Shown: positions 15,050-24,263 of the stretch, one piece after another
Layout of the letters: the number at the start of each line of letters is the position of its first letter
How positions within the stretch are numbered: position 1 is the first letter of the stretch
Origin: an uncultured Pseudomonas sp.
GTDB lineage: Bacteria; Pseudomonadota; Gammaproteobacteria; Pseudomonadales; Pseudomonadaceae
Reading direction: 5' to 3'
Length of the DNA: 64,000 nucleotides
Assembly: GCF_943846705.1 (NCBI RefSeq)
Contig: NZ_OX044366.1
Location: 2,976,001-3,040,000 of the forward strand
Made by a program: the position numbers and the translations under genes
The notes under the pieces: generated by a model
Databases searched by the model: none
What the model saw: only the letters and a program-made list of their open reading frames with translations
Told to the model about the DNA's origin: nothing

Positions 15050-17449
15050 CTAGGTGCGAGTCAGGCGCAAGGCGTTAATCACCACCAACAATGAGCTGAC
15101 TGACATGCCCAGTGCCGCCCAGATTGGGGTGATCCAGCCGATGGCCGCGAAAGGCAGCACCAAGCCATTGTACAGGCTGGCCCAGGCCAGGTTCTCGATG
15201 ATGATGCGGCGGGTTCGTTGCGCCATGTGTAGTGCCTGCACCAGGCTGCTCAGGCGGTTGGACAGCAGCACGGCATCGGCGCTGGTTTTCGCCAGGTCGG
15301 TGGCGCTGCCCATCGCCACGCTGATGTCAGCAGCGGCCAGAACGGGTACATCGTTGACTCCGTCACCCAGCATCAGCACTCGGCTTCCCTGGTTGTGCAG
15401 CTGCTTGAGCACGTCCAGTTTGGCATCCGGCGTCAGGCCGCCACGGGCATCGTCGATACTCAGTTGCCGCGCCACTTCAGCCACCATGGGTGAGCTGTCA
15501 CCGGACAGCAGCATGATCCGCCAGCCTTTAGCCTTGGCCATTTCGATCAGTTGCGGGGCATCGTCGCGCAAGCGGTCATCCAGGACGAACCAGGCCAGTG
15601 GCCCCTGTTCGTCGCCGAGCAGCAGCCACTGGCCATGTTCACCGGTAATCCGAGGTGTGGGCTGGGCGCTGAGCGCGCAGACGAAATCGGCTTGGCCTAT
15701 ACGCAACAGGCGACCGCCCACGCGCCCCTGCAAACCCAGGCCGGGATGGCTGTCGACGTGTTCAGCCGCCTCGGGGGCCTGGCCAAAGGCGCGAGCAATC
15801 GGGTGTTCTGAGCGGTTTTCCAACGCCGCAGCCAGGGCCAGGCAGCTGTCAGCGTCCAGTTCGCGCAAAGGCTGGATGGCGCTAAGGGTCAGACGGCCTT
15901 CAGTCAGGGTGCCGGTTTTGTCGAGCACCAGGGTGTCGATTTGGTTGAGGCCTTCCAATACATGGCCGCGCGTCAGCAACATGCCCAGTTTATGCAGCGA
16001 GCCGGTGGCGGCGGTGAGTGCGGTGGGCGTGGCTAATGCCAGGGCGCAGGGGCAGGTGGCGACCAGCAGAGCCAGGACAATCCAGAAGGCGCGCGATGGA
16101 TCGAGTTGCCACCAGACCAGGCCAACGATGGCGGCTACCACCAGGACAATCAGCAAGAACCACTGCGCTACTTGATCAGCCAGCACCGCCAAGCGAGGCT
16201 TGTCGCTTTGTGCGCGTTCCAGCAAGCGGACGATGGCCGATAGCCGTGTGGCATCGCCGAGGGCCTGCACTTCAATCTGCAACGGGCCTTCGACGTTCAG
16301 GGTGCCAGCGGTAACGCTGTCGCCGACATTGCGCGGCAGTGGCAGGTATTCGCCGGTCAGCAGTGATTCATCCACGCTCGACTGGCCCTGAACAATACGC
16401 CCGTCGGCAGGCAGTAACGCGCCAGGCGGCACCAGTACCTGATCGCCGAGGTGTAACTCGCTGAGCAGAATGCGCTGGCTCTGGCCCTGCGCATCCAGGC
16501 GCAGGCAAGAGGCCGGTAGCAGGTTGACCAGCTGCGCGGTGGCCGCTGCCGTGCGTTCGCGGGCGCGGCGTTCGAGGTAGCGGCCGGCTAGCAGAAACAG
16601 AGCAAACATGCCCACGGCATCGAAATACAGCTCGCCTTGGCCGGTGATGGTTGACCAGATGCCGGCGATGTAGGCACCGCCAATCGCCAGGGATACCGAG
16701 ACATCCATGGTCAGGTGGCGAGTGCGCAGGTCACGCAGCGCGCCACGGAAAAACTGGCCGCAGCAGTAGAAAACAATTGGCGTGGTGAGGAACAGGCTGA
16801 CCCAGCGCAGGATCTTGTCCAGCTCGGGCGACAGGTCGATGTTGAATTCCGGCCAGGTGGCCATGGTCGCCATCATCACCTGCATCCACAGCATGCCGGC
16901 CACGCCCAGCTCGCGCATGGCGCGGCGGTTTTCCCGTTGCAACTGCTCGGCGGCGGCATCGGCTTGCCAGGGGTGGGCGGCGTAGCCGATTTTGCGCAGC
17001 GCCTTGAGCAGGCTGCTGAGCGCTAATTGGCTGGCGGCCCAGCGCACGTGCAGGCGGTTGTTTGAGAGGTTGAGCTGCGCCTCGCTGACGCCCGACAGGC
17101 CGCGCAGATGCTTTTCAATCAGCCAGCCGCAGGCCGCGCAGCTGATACCTTCGATCAGCAGGCAGGTTTCACTGAGTTCGCCGTCATGCTCGACAAAAGG
17201 TTGTTGCACGTCGCTGCGGTCGTACAAGGCCAGTTCATCAGGCAGGGCCTGCGGCAGGTTCTGAGGGTTGGCGGCGCTTTCGCTGCGGTGCGTGTAATAG
17301 TGCTCCAGACCGCCGCTGACAATGGCTTCGGCCACGGCCTGGCAGCCCGGGCAGCACATCTCGCGGGTTGCGCCCAGCACATTGGTCTGGAAGCGGTTGC
17401 CGTTGGGGACCGGCAAGCCGCAGTGATAGCAGGGGGTAGGGGTGGCCAT
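15050..17449 (-). CDS. ccoI: Cu(I)-exporting P-type ATPase CcoI/FixI for cbb3 assembly
   Basis: A 799-residue P1B-type ATPase that delivers copper across the inner membrane for the CcoN binuclear centre. The N-terminus has CYHC (7-10) and CC-x2-C (32-36), typical of CcoI. A heavy-metal domain holds C104-A-A-C107. Eight membrane helices include the CPC ion site at 466-468. The phosphorylation site is D510 in DKTGTLT, the actuator motif is LLTGE near 363-367, and MLGDGVNDVP lies near the end. It lies immediately after ccoH (8-base gap) and before ccoS, the conserved ccoGHIS order. Slow-export copper ATPases of this class serve oxidase assembly rather than tolerance (family knowledge). Confidence 0.95.
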   Translation of the reverse strand: MATPTPCYHCGLPVPNGNRFQTNVLGATREMCCPGCQAVAEAIVSGGLEHYYTHRSESAANPQNLPQALPDELALYDRSDVQQPFVEHDGELSETCLLIEGISCAACGWLIEKHLRGLSGVSEAQLNLSNNRLHVRWAASQLALSSLLKALRKIGYAAHPWQADAAAEQLQRENRRAMRELGVAGMLWMQVMMATMATWPEFNIDLSPELDKILRWVSLFLTTPIVFYCCGQFFRGALRDLRTRHLTMDVSVSLAIGGAYIAGIWSTITGQGELYFDAVGMFALFLLAGRYLERRARERTAAATAQLVNLLPASCLRLDAQGQSQRILLSELHLGDQVLVPPGALLPADGRIVQGQSSVDESLLTGEYLPLPRNVGDSVTAGTLNVEGPLQIEVQALGDATRLSAIVRLLERAQSDKPRLAVLADQVAQWFLLIVLVVAAIVGLVWWQLDPSRAFWIVLALLVATCPCALALATPTALTAATGSLHKLGMLLTRGHVLEGLNQIDTLVLDKTGTLTEGRLTLSAIQPLRELDADSCLALAAALENRSEHPIARAFGQAPEAAEHVDSHPGLGLQGRVGGRLLRIGQADFVCALSAQPTPRITGEHGQWLLLGDEQGPLAWFVLDDRLRDDAPQLIEMAKAKGWRIMLLSGDSSPMVAEVARQLSIDDARGGLTPDAKLDVLKQLHNQGSRVLMLGDGVNDVPVLAAADISVAMGSATDLAKTSADAVLLSNRLSSLVQALHMAQRTRRIIIENLAWASLYNGLVLPFAAIGWITPIWAALGMSVSSLLVVINALRLTRT

Positions 17450-17457
17450 CGCTGTGC

Positions 17458-17970
17458 TTATTGGGCATCCCCAAGGAGAATGCTCTGCCCGCTGGCGACA
17501 GTTTCTTCTTCGAACAGGCGCCAGTCTTTACCGCCTTCCTGGCCGATCAGCTCGACAAAGCGGCGGCCCGCCACCGCATCAATCATCTGCCCGCTGTAAC
17601 TGCCGTCGGCCTGTGGCTGCAGGATCACCCGGCGGTCACGTTCCGGCTGGGTTGGCGAGATCAGGTTGAGCACCAACTGCTGCGGACGGCTGTTGCCGCT
17701 GAGCTGCAGGGTGGCGGTACCGTTGTCATTGTTGAGCAGCAGGCTGGCGTGCAGCTTGAGGCGAATGGCGTGGTTTTCCCGCTCCAAGGACTGATTAATG
17801 CCTTTGCCGACGTCGTAATAGTCATCGGAAATCAGCCCTGGCGGGTTCTTCGTGGCGATGGTCAGCAGGGTTAACCCTTGGATGACTGAGTAAGCCAGAA
17901 GGCCAATCAGGAACCAGGGCCAGAATTGCTTGTACCAGGGCTTAATCATCTCAGGCGTTTGTTCGGTCAT
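17458..17970 (-). CDS. ccoH: cbb3 oxidase assembly protein CcoH/FixH
   Basis: A 170-residue protein with one N-terminal membrane helix (about 14-38, following PWYKQFWPWFLIGLLAYSV) and a periplasmic beta-rich domain. The conserved KNPPGLISDDYYDVGKGINQSLERE block after the helix identifies FixH. It binds the oxidase during assembly. AGAGAAG precedes the ATG, and the gene lies 12 bases after ccoG. Confidence 0.94.
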   Translation of the reverse strand: MTEQTPEMIKPWYKQFWPWFLIGLLAYSVIQGLTLLTIATKNPPGLISDDYYDVGKGINQSLERENHAIRLKLHASLLLNNDNGTATLQLSGNSRPQQLVLNLISPTQPERDRRVILQPQADGSYSGQMIDAVAGRRFVELIGQEGGKDWRLFEEETVASGQSILLGDAQ

Positions 17971-17982
17971 GGTCTTCTCTGC

Positions 17983-19395
17983 TCAGCGCACGCTGGGGCC
18001 GATAAAGCGGCTGTCGGCGTCGGTTTTAATGCTGGGGTTATCCACCGAGTGCAGGCGGAAGCTGATTTTATTGGCGCTCGAAGGCAGTTTTTCCGGGTCG
18101 ATGGACAGTTCGACAGGCAGCGACAGGATTTCTCCCGCCAATGCCTTGATCTCACGCTTGCCTTCATACACCAGACCGTCGAGGCCGTCGGCTTCGATCA
18201 GGTAGGTCACTTCGTGTTGCGCCTTGTTCATGATCTTGAGGGTGTAAACGTTCTCGATTCGGCCTTCTTCGTTTTCACGGTAGAGCACGCGGTCCTTGAG
18301 TACATCCAGTTCCACCAGCGAGCGGTCAGCAATGGCCCAGGCGAAGACGCAGAACATCGCCAGCAACGCGGCGGCATAGCCGATCAGGCGCGGACGAATC
18401 AGTTGAGTCTTCTGCCCGGAGAGGTTGTGTTCGGTGGTGTAGCTGATCAGCCCCTTGGGGTAGTTCATCTTGTCCATGATGCTGTCGCAGGCGTCGATAC
18501 AGGCGGCGCAGCCGATGCATTCGACTTGCAGGCCATCGCGAATATCGATGCCGGTCGGGCAGACGTGCACGCACATCTTGCAGTCGATGCAATCGCCTAG
18601 GCCTTCAGCCTTGTAGTCGGCATCACGTTTACGTGGACCGCGCTGTTCGCCGCGACGTGGGTCGTAGGAGACGATCAGAGTGTCCTGGTCGAACATCACG
18701 CTCTGAAAGCGCGCATAGGGGCACATGTAGATGCACACTTGCTCGCGCAGATAACCGGCGTTGCCGTAGGTGGCGAGGGTGAAGAAACCGACCCAGAACA
18801 GCGCCCAGCCGCCCGCTTGCAGGGTGAACAGCTCAGGGATTAGTTCGCGAATCGGCGTGAAGTAGCCGACGAAGGTAATCGCGGTAACCAGCGAGACGCC
18901 GACCCAGATGCCGTGCTTGGCCAGTTTGCGCAGGAATTTCTGGCTGGTCATCGGCGCTTTATCGAGCTTCATGCGTTGGTTGCGATCACCTTCGGTGACC
19001 TTTTCCGCCCACATAAATACCCAGGTAAAGACGCTTTGCGGGCAGGTGTAGCCGCACCAGACGCGGCCGGCGAATACGGTGATAAAGAACAGGCCGAAGG
19101 CGGCGATGATCAACAGTGCCGAGAGCAGGACAAAGTCCTGTGGCCAGTAGGTGGCACCGAAGATATGAAACTTGCGCTCCGGCAGGTTCCACCAGACGGC
19201 CTGACGGCCATTCCAGGTCAACCATACGGTGCCGAAGTACAACAGAAACAAGGCTGCACCACCGAGCATGCGCAGGTTGCGGAAGATGCCGGTGAAGGAG
19301 CGGGTGTAGATTTTTTCGCGGTTGGCGTACAGGTCAACAACTTCGACCTTGGCCTGGGCAGGGGTGACGTCTTTGACTGGAATCTGTGCACTCAT
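17983..19395 (-). CDS. ccoG: cbb3 oxidase accessory protein CcoG/RdxA/FixG
   Basis: A 470-residue inner-membrane iron-sulfur protein. Five or so transmembrane helices in the first 340 residues surround CGYTCPQSVFTWVFMWAE, and a bacterial-ferredoxin segment follows with CIDCKMCVHVCP and CIGCAACIDACD, giving two 4Fe-4S clusters. A C-terminal Ig-like domain completes it. CcoG is thought to reduce Cu(II) to Cu(I) for oxidase assembly. It starts the ccoG-H-I-S run and lies downstream of ccoNOQP copy 1, separated by a stem-loop at 19487-19523. Confidence 0.96.
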   Translation of the reverse strand: MSAQIPVKDVTPAQAKVEVVDLYANREKIYTRSFTGIFRNLRMLGGAALFLLYFGTVWLTWNGRQAVWWNLPERKFHIFGATYWPQDFVLLSALLIIAAFGLFFITVFAGRVWCGYTCPQSVFTWVFMWAEKVTEGDRNQRMKLDKAPMTSQKFLRKLAKHGIWVGVSLVTAITFVGYFTPIRELIPELFTLQAGGWALFWVGFFTLATYGNAGYLREQVCIYMCPYARFQSVMFDQDTLIVSYDPRRGEQRGPRKRDADYKAEGLGDCIDCKMCVHVCPTGIDIRDGLQVECIGCAACIDACDSIMDKMNYPKGLISYTTEHNLSGQKTQLIRPRLIGYAAALLAMFCVFAWAIADRSLVELDVLKDRVLYRENEEGRIENVYTLKIMNKAQHEVTYLIEADGLDGLVYEGKREIKALAGEILSLPVELSIDPEKLPSSANKISFRLHSVDNPSIKTDADSRFIGPSVR

Positions 19396-19486
19396 CAGTT
19401 CGTACCACGGCGGTTGATTGGCTGCTCCGGCGATACGTGCCGACCGGAGTCATACGGGCTCTTGCGCTATGGTACGCCTGACGATT

Positions 19487-19523
19487 GCCCGACAGGTGCG
19501 ACCTGCGGTCGCGTCTGTCGGGC
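19487..19523 (-). terminator. Stem-loop after ccoP copy 1
   Basis: GCCCGACAG (19487-19495) and CTGTCGGGC (19515-19523) form a 9-bp stem, with a further inner stem TGCGACC/GGTCGCG. There is no T-run. It lies just after ccoP and before ccoG, so it could end or stabilise the oxidase transcript. Confidence 0.55.
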
Positions 19524-19530
19524 TAGAGAA

Positions 19531-20520
19531 TTACTTCTCGGTTTTGCCTTGCGACAGGCTGTACACGTAAGCGGCCAGCAGGTGCACTTTATCGTTGCCG
19601 AGGAAGTTTTCCTGGGCAGGCATCTTGCCGTTGCGGCCATAGCGCAGCGTTTGTTGAACCTGAGCGAAGCTGGAACCGTAGAGCCAGATTTTATCAGTCA
19701 GGTTCGGTGCGCCCATGGCCTGTTGACCCTTGGCTTCTGGACCATGACAGACTGCACAATTGGTCGCGAAGATGTTTTGACCTGCGGCAAGGTCAACTTC
19801 GATACCTTCCGGGTTTTTCATGCCGGACAGTGTGCGGATATAGCCGGCGACGTTGCGAATGCCTTCTTCACCGATGCTGTCTTTCCACGCGGGCATGGCA
19901 GCCTGACGGCCCGCCATGATAGTGGTTTTGATGGTTTCTGGCTCGCCGCCATACAGCCAGTCGTTGTCGGTCAGGTTGGGGAAACCGTAGGCACCCTTGG
20001 CGTCAGAACCGTGGCAGACCGAGCAGTTGGAAGCAAACAGGCGGCCGCCCATTTTCAGCGCTTGCTCGTCCTGGGCCACTTGCTCAATCGGCATGGCGGC
20101 ATACTTGGCAAAGATCGGCCCGTACTGGGCGTCGGCCTTGGCCATTTCCTTTTCCCACTGGTGCACCCCGGTCCAACCGGCATTACGCTCTACGCCGCCA
20201 GCGATTTCGATGTTGGTGGCGAAGGGCGTCTTGGCCTCAGTGTCGAGGTAGTCATAGCCCGGCAACACACCTTTCCAGTTACCCAGGCCCGGGTAGAGCA
20301 CCAGGTAGCCGAGGGCGAAGATGATGGTGCCGACAAACAGCATGAACCACCACTTGGGCAGCGGGTTGTCGAACTCCGCGATACCGTCGAATTCATGCCC
20401 GACGGTTTCTTCGGTGGTTTCTTCGCGCTGGCCCTTACGGGTGCCGAAAATCAGCCAAGTCAGGGCAAAGATGGTGCCCAGAGACAGAATGGTTACGTAC
20501 CAACTCCAGAACGTGGTCAT
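19531..20520 (-). CDS. ccoP: cbb3 cytochrome c oxidase diheme subunit CcoP, copy 1
   Basis: A 329-residue membrane-anchored cytochrome c. Two N-terminal transmembrane helices (about 5-27 and 58-78) flank the TEETVGHEFDGIAEFDNPLPKWW segment that is characteristic of CcoP. Two heme c sites follow, CSVCHGSDAKG and CAVCHGPEAKG. It passes electrons from soluble cytochromes to CcoO/CcoN. It overlaps ccoQ by 4 bases (ATGA). The second copy at 23139-24077 is shorter by 17 residues and lacks an insert between the membrane part and the first heme domain. Confidence 0.96.
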   Translation of the reverse strand: MTTFWSWYVTILSLGTIFALTWLIFGTRKGQREETTEETVGHEFDGIAEFDNPLPKWWFMLFVGTIIFALGYLVLYPGLGNWKGVLPGYDYLDTEAKTPFATNIEIAGGVERNAGWTGVHQWEKEMAKADAQYGPIFAKYAAMPIEQVAQDEQALKMGGRLFASNCSVCHGSDAKGAYGFPNLTDNDWLYGGEPETIKTTIMAGRQAAMPAWKDSIGEEGIRNVAGYIRTLSGMKNPEGIEVDLAAGQNIFATNCAVCHGPEAKGQQAMGAPNLTDKIWLYGSSFAQVQQTLRYGRNGKMPAQENFLGNDKVHLLAAYVYSLSQGKTEK

Positions 20521-20702
20521 TGGTTATTGCTCCTGGAAGAGTGCTCGTCACGCGCGTTGGGTTTGGGATCGTCGGCGAAGGGCAGGTTGGCGGCCTCGTC
20601 GAAGCTGGATTTACGCTTGCTGCTGTAGGCCCAGAGCACCACGCCAATAAAGGCGATGAACACCACTGCTGTGCCTATGCCGCGAATAGTCCCGATATCC
20701 AT
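20517..20702 (-). CDS. ccoQ: cbb3 oxidase subunit CcoQ, copy 1
   Basis: A 61-residue single-helix subunit. One transmembrane helix (about 7-27) is followed by AYSSKRKSSFDEAANLPFADD, matching CcoQ, which stabilises the oxidase complex. It sits between ccoO (6-base gap) and ccoP (4-base overlap). Confidence 0.94.
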   Translation of the reverse strand: MDIGTIRGIGTAVVFIAFIGVVLWAYSSKRKSSFDEAANLPFADDPKPNARDEHSSRSNNQ

Positions 20703-20708
20703 CGTGCG

Positions 20709-21317
20709 TTACCGTTTGTTCTTGATGGAAGTGCCGAGAACCTGCAGGTACGCCACCAGGGCGTCCATTTCGGTTTTGCCTTTCACCGCGTCTTTGGCCC
20801 CAGCGATGTCTTCATCGGTGTAAGGGATGCCAAAGCCACGCATGACTTCCATTTTCTTGGCAGTGTCTTTGCCGTCGAGTTTGTGCTCAACCAGCCAAGG
20901 GTATGCCGGCATCTTCGACTCAGGCACGACGTTGCGCGGGTTGTACAGGTGCGCACGCTGCCATTCATCCGAGTAGCGACCGCCAACGCGGGCCAAGTCC
21001 GGACCGGTACGCTTGGAGCCCCACAGGAAGGGGTGATCCCAGACGCTTTCACCGGCAACCGAGTAGTGACCGTAGCGCTCGGTTTCAGCACGGAACGGAC
21101 GGATCATCTGCGAGTGACAACCGACACAGCCGTTGGCGATGTACACATCGCGGCCTTCCAGTTGCAGCGCGGTGTAAGGCTTGAGGCCTTCCACCGGCTC
21201 GTTGGTGACGTCCTGGAAAAACAGCGGAACGATTTGAGTCAGGCCGCCGATGCTGACGGCCAGAACCATCAGCAGCGCCATCAGGCCAATATTTTTCTCA
21301 ATGATTTCGTGTTTCAT
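20709..21317 (-). CDS. ccoO: cbb3 oxidase monoheme subunit CcoO, copy 1
   Basis: A 202-residue membrane-anchored monoheme cytochrome c. One N-terminal helix (about 9-28) is followed by the heme site CVGCHSQMIRPF, and axial Met candidates lie in ESKMPAYPWL. The start overlaps the ccoN stop (ATGA type, at 21317-21319), implying translational coupling. It differs from copy 2 (24264-24872) at only a modest fraction of residues, so the two operons are a relatively close duplication. Confidence 0.96.
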   Translation of the reverse strand: MKHEIIEKNIGLMALLMVLAVSIGGLTQIVPLFFQDVTNEPVEGLKPYTALQLEGRDVYIANGCVGCHSQMIRPFRAETERYGHYSVAGESVWDHPFLWGSKRTGPDLARVGGRYSDEWQRAHLYNPRNVVPESKMPAYPWLVEHKLDGKDTAKKMEVMRGFGIPYTDEDIAGAKDAVKGKTEMDALVAYLQVLGTSIKNKR

Positions 21318-22759
21318 CAGTGCGCTACTCCGGCTGGAATCTGTGCGGCAGCTTCGTACTCAGAAGCTTTGGCTGCACGCACGGTGCGGTAAGTGTTGTA
21401 TGCCATCAACAGCATGCCTGCGACGAAGAACGCGCCGCCGATCATGCGCACCACGTAACCTGGGTGGCTGGCTTCCAGCGCCTCAACGAAGGAGTAGGTG
21501 AGGGTGCCGTCTTCGTTGACTGCACGCCACATCAGGCCCTGGGTGATGCCGTTAACCCACATCGAAGCGATGTACAGCACGGTGCCGATGGTGGCGAGCC
21601 AGAAGTGCGCGTTGATCAGGCCAATGCTGTGCATTTGTGGGCGACCAAAGACCTTCGGCAGCAGGTGATACAGCGCGCCGATGGAGATCATCGCGACCCA
21701 GCCGAGAGCGCCGGCGTGTACGTGACCGATGGTCCAGTCAGTGTAGTGCGACAGGGCGTTAACGGTTTTGATCGCCATCATCGGGCCTTCGAAGGTCGAC
21801 ATGCCGTAGAACGCCAGCGATACCACCAAGAAGCGCAGGATTGGGTCGGTGCGCAGCTTATGCCAGGCGCCGGACAGGCTCATCATGCCGTTGATCATGC
21901 CGCCCCAGCTCGGAGCCAGGAGGATGATCGACATCGCCATACCCAGGGACTGCGCCCAATCCGGCAGAGCGGTGTAGTGCAGGTGGTGCGGGCCAGCCCA
22001 GATGTACAGGGTGATCAGCGCCCAGAAGTGCACGATCGACAGGCGATAGGAGTAGATCGGACGCTCGGCCTGCTTGGGTACGAAGTAGTACATCATGCCC
22101 AGGAAACCGGTGGTCAGGAAGAAGCCCACGGCGTTGTGGCCGTACCACCACTGGATCATCGCGTCAGTCGCACCGGCGTAAGCCGAGTAGGACTTGAACA
22201 GGCTGACCGGAACGGCCGCACTGTTAACGATGTGCAGCATCGCGGTGACCAGGATGAAGGCACCGAAGAACCAGTTGCCGACATAGATGTGCTTGGTCTG
22301 ACGCTTGACGATGGTGCCGAAGAACACCACGGCGTAAGCGATCCAGACGATACCCAGCAGGATATCGATCGGCCACTCCAGCTCGGCGTATTCCTTGGAA
22401 CCGGTGAAACCCATTGGCAGGGTGATCACCGCAGCGACGATCACGGCTTGCCAACCCCAGAAGACAAAAGCCGCCAGGGAGTCGGAAATCAGGCGAACCT
22501 GACTGGTGCGCTGCACCACGTAAAGCGATGTAGCCATCAGCGCGCATCCGCCAAAGGCGAAAATCACCGCGTTGGTGTGCAGCGGACGCAGACGGCCGAA
22601 GCTCGTCCATTCCATGCCCAGGTTGAGTTCAGGCCACACCAATTGTGCGGCGATGAATACACCTAAGGACATGCCAATGACTCCCCAAATCACCGTCATG
22701 ACGGCGAACTGGCGAATCACCTTGTAGTTATAAGCAGTCGGGCTGATTGCTGTGCTCAT
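21317..22759 (-). CDS. ccoN: cbb3 oxidase catalytic subunit CcoN, copy 1
   Basis: A 480-residue heme-copper oxidase subunit with 12 membrane helices that reduces oxygen at the heme b3-CuB centre with high affinity and pumps protons. It has the C-family signature RPLHTNAVIFAFGGCALM, the helix segment WWYGHNAVGFFLTTGFLGMMYYF and the block GMSTFEGPMMAIKTVNALSHYTDWTIGH; the expected heme and copper His ligands are in these. The chosen ATG at 22759 (MSTAISPTAYNYK) has GGAA before it; the longer frame adds 41 unlikely residues. First gene of ccoNOQP-1, adjacent to ccoGHIS, and thus corresponds in position to cco-1 of P. aeruginosa, which is expressed even at high oxygen there. Confidence 0.96.
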   Translation of the reverse strand: MSTAISPTAYNYKVIRQFAVMTVIWGVIGMSLGVFIAAQLVWPELNLGMEWTSFGRLRPLHTNAVIFAFGGCALMATSLYVVQRTSQVRLISDSLAAFVFWGWQAVIVAAVITLPMGFTGSKEYAELEWPIDILLGIVWIAYAVVFFGTIVKRQTKHIYVGNWFFGAFILVTAMLHIVNSAAVPVSLFKSYSAYAGATDAMIQWWYGHNAVGFFLTTGFLGMMYYFVPKQAERPIYSYRLSIVHFWALITLYIWAGPHHLHYTALPDWAQSLGMAMSIILLAPSWGGMINGMMSLSGAWHKLRTDPILRFLVVSLAFYGMSTFEGPMMAIKTVNALSHYTDWTIGHVHAGALGWVAMISIGALYHLLPKVFGRPQMHSIGLINAHFWLATIGTVLYIASMWVNGITQGLMWRAVNEDGTLTYSFVEALEASHPGYVVRMIGGAFFVAGMLLMAYNTYRTVRAAKASEYEAAAQIPAGVAH

Positions 22760-23138
22760 TATGGGTTCCACGGTTAATGGATTTTTTAGGGGCAAAAATC
22801 GGCGGCAAGTATGTAGAAAGCGGGTAGTCATTGCAACGATACAAGCCGGCGCGATAGGCCTTTCAGGGCTCTTGGCAAGCACGCATGCCCCCTGTTGGAG
22901 GGCATTGCGCCAAGCAATAAACGCCTTAAACGGCGTGGCGCAAAGATGGGAATCGCCTTGGAGTTATGACAGGTGGCGACTGTCGGCAAGATTAGCTCAA
23001 GTCAAAGGCCGCGCATGCACGTGGTCGGAGGGGTGCGACCTTGGGTCGCATGAATTGGCGGGTTATCCACGCGTGCGGAGGGGGTATTTGGTCTGCCTGG
23101 CGACAGTGAGTCGCCAGGCAGTAGTGCCGATGGCTTGC
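22760..23138. other. Region between the two cbb3 operons
   Basis: About 380 bases holding the promoter of ccoN copy 1 and the end of operon 2. A cruciform-like dyad lies at 22905-22943 (TTGCGCCA/TGGCGCAA with inner ACGCC/GGCGT). A weak Anr-like word TTGAC-TTGA-GCTAA is on the minus strand at 22992-23005 (6 of 10 bases), below what I would call a site. No ORF was recognised. Confidence 0.5.
23093..23121 (-). terminator. Perfect hairpin after ccoP copy 2
   Basis: CTGCCTGGCGAC (23093-23104) and GTCGCCAGGCAG (23110-23121) form a perfect 12-bp stem with a 5-base loop, 18 bases past the ccoP stop. No T-run follows. Confidence 0.65.
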
Positions 23139-24077
23139 TTACTGGGCTGTAGCGCTTTGCCGTTGCTGGCTCAGGCTCAGCACATAAGCGGCCAGCAGAT
23201 GCACCTTGTCGTTGCCCAGGTATTGCTCCTGCGCCGGCATCTGACCGTTACGGCCGTGGCGGATGGTTTGTTGCAACTGCACCAGGCTGCTTCCGTAGAT
23301 CCAACCCGTTGGGCTGGTCAGGTCTGGGGCGCCGAGCATGGTCATACCTTTACCTTCTGCGCCGTGGCAGGCCAGGCAGTTGGCGGCGTAGATGGCGGCG
23401 CCTTGTTCCAGGTCGAAGTGCTTGTCGGTGGGCAACGGCAGACCGGCCAGGTTTTTACGTACATAAGCGGCAACTTGTTGCACGCCATCTTCGCCGATCA
23501 CCGCGGCCCAGGCCGGCATCGCCCCTATGCGGCCACTGAGGATGCTGGCTTTGATTACTTCAGCTTCGCCGCCCCAGCGCCAGTGCTTGTCGGTCAGGTT
23601 AGGAAAGCCCACCGCGCCTTTGGCGTCAGAGCCATGGCAGACCGAGCAATAGGTGGCAAACATGCGCCCACCCATTTTCAGCGCCTGTTCGTCTTTGGCT
23701 ACTTCTTCCAGGGGCATGGCGGCGTATTTGGCGAAGATTGGTCCGTACAACTCGTCGGCTTGATCCACTTCATGCTGCCATTGTTTGACCTGGGTCCAGC
23801 CGCCTTCATAGCCTGGTAATACGCCTTGCCAATTGCCCAAGCCCGGGTACAAGACCAAATAACCAATGGAGAAAACGATGGTGCCGACAAACAGCATGAA
23901 CCACCATTTGGGCAGCGGGTTGTCGTATTCCTCGATGCCGTCGAAGGCATGGCCCATGGTCTGATCGGTTGGGTTTTTGTGAACCTCGCTTTTGCGGGTG
24001 GCGAAAATCAGCCAGGTCAGGGCGAACAGCGTGCCGACTGTCAGCACGGTGATGTACCAGCTCCAAAACGTGCTCAT
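23139..24077 (-). CDS. ccoP: cbb3 cytochrome c oxidase diheme subunit CcoP, copy 2
   Basis: A 312-residue paralogue of the gene at 19531-20520. It has two N-terminal membrane helices, the DQTMGHAFDGIEEYDNPLPKWW segment, and two heme c sites, CSVCHGSDAKG and CLACHGAEGKG. The first and second heme domains are well conserved with copy 1, while the linker after the second helix is shorter. It overlaps ccoQ copy 2 by 4 bases. In P. aeruginosa the equivalent operon is the low-oxygen-induced one. Confidence 0.96.
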   Translation of the reverse strand: MSTFWSWYITVLTVGTLFALTWLIFATRKSEVHKNPTDQTMGHAFDGIEEYDNPLPKWWFMLFVGTIVFSIGYLVLYPGLGNWQGVLPGYEGGWTQVKQWQHEVDQADELYGPIFAKYAAMPLEEVAKDEQALKMGGRMFATYCSVCHGSDAKGAVGFPNLTDKHWRWGGEAEVIKASILSGRIGAMPAWAAVIGEDGVQQVAAYVRKNLAGLPLPTDKHFDLEQGAAIYAANCLACHGAEGKGMTMLGAPDLTSPTGWIYGSSLVQLQQTIRHGRNGQMPAQEQYLGNDKVHLLAAYVLSLSQQRQSATAQ

Positions 24078-24259
24078 GGGGTTGTGCTCCTTGGTGCAGC
24101 CAGCGTGGATTCATCGGTAAAGGGCAGTTGTGTTGCCCGATCGAAGGCCGCGCGGCGTTTATCGCTGTAAGCCCACAGGGTGACGCAGACAAATGACAGC
24201 AGCACCAGGGCTGTGCCGACGCCGCGCAGGGTGCCGATATCAATGAGTTCGAATGACAT
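24074..24259 (-). CDS. ccoQ: cbb3 oxidase subunit CcoQ, copy 2
   Basis: A 61-residue single-helix subunit, with the helix at about 11-27 and then AYSDKRRAAFDRATQLPFTDES. It has the same length and pattern as copy 1. It lies 4 bases after ccoO and overlaps ccoP by 4 bases. Confidence 0.93.
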   Translation of the reverse strand: MSFELIDIGTLRGVGTALVLLSFVCVTLWAYSDKRRAAFDRATQLPFTDESTLAAPRSTTP

Positions 24260-24263
24260 GGCG

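Noticed and set aside
18913..20628. 571-codon open frame on the plus strand
   Set aside because: It lies antisense to ccoG and ccoP, has no SD or family motif, and reflects GC-rich codon bias. Same for the frame at 21320-22666 opposite ccoN and 15054-16175 opposite ccoI.
22992..23005. Anr box before ccoN copy 1
   Set aside because: TTGAC-TTGA-GCTAA matches only 6 of 10 consensus bases, and the second half-site is poor.
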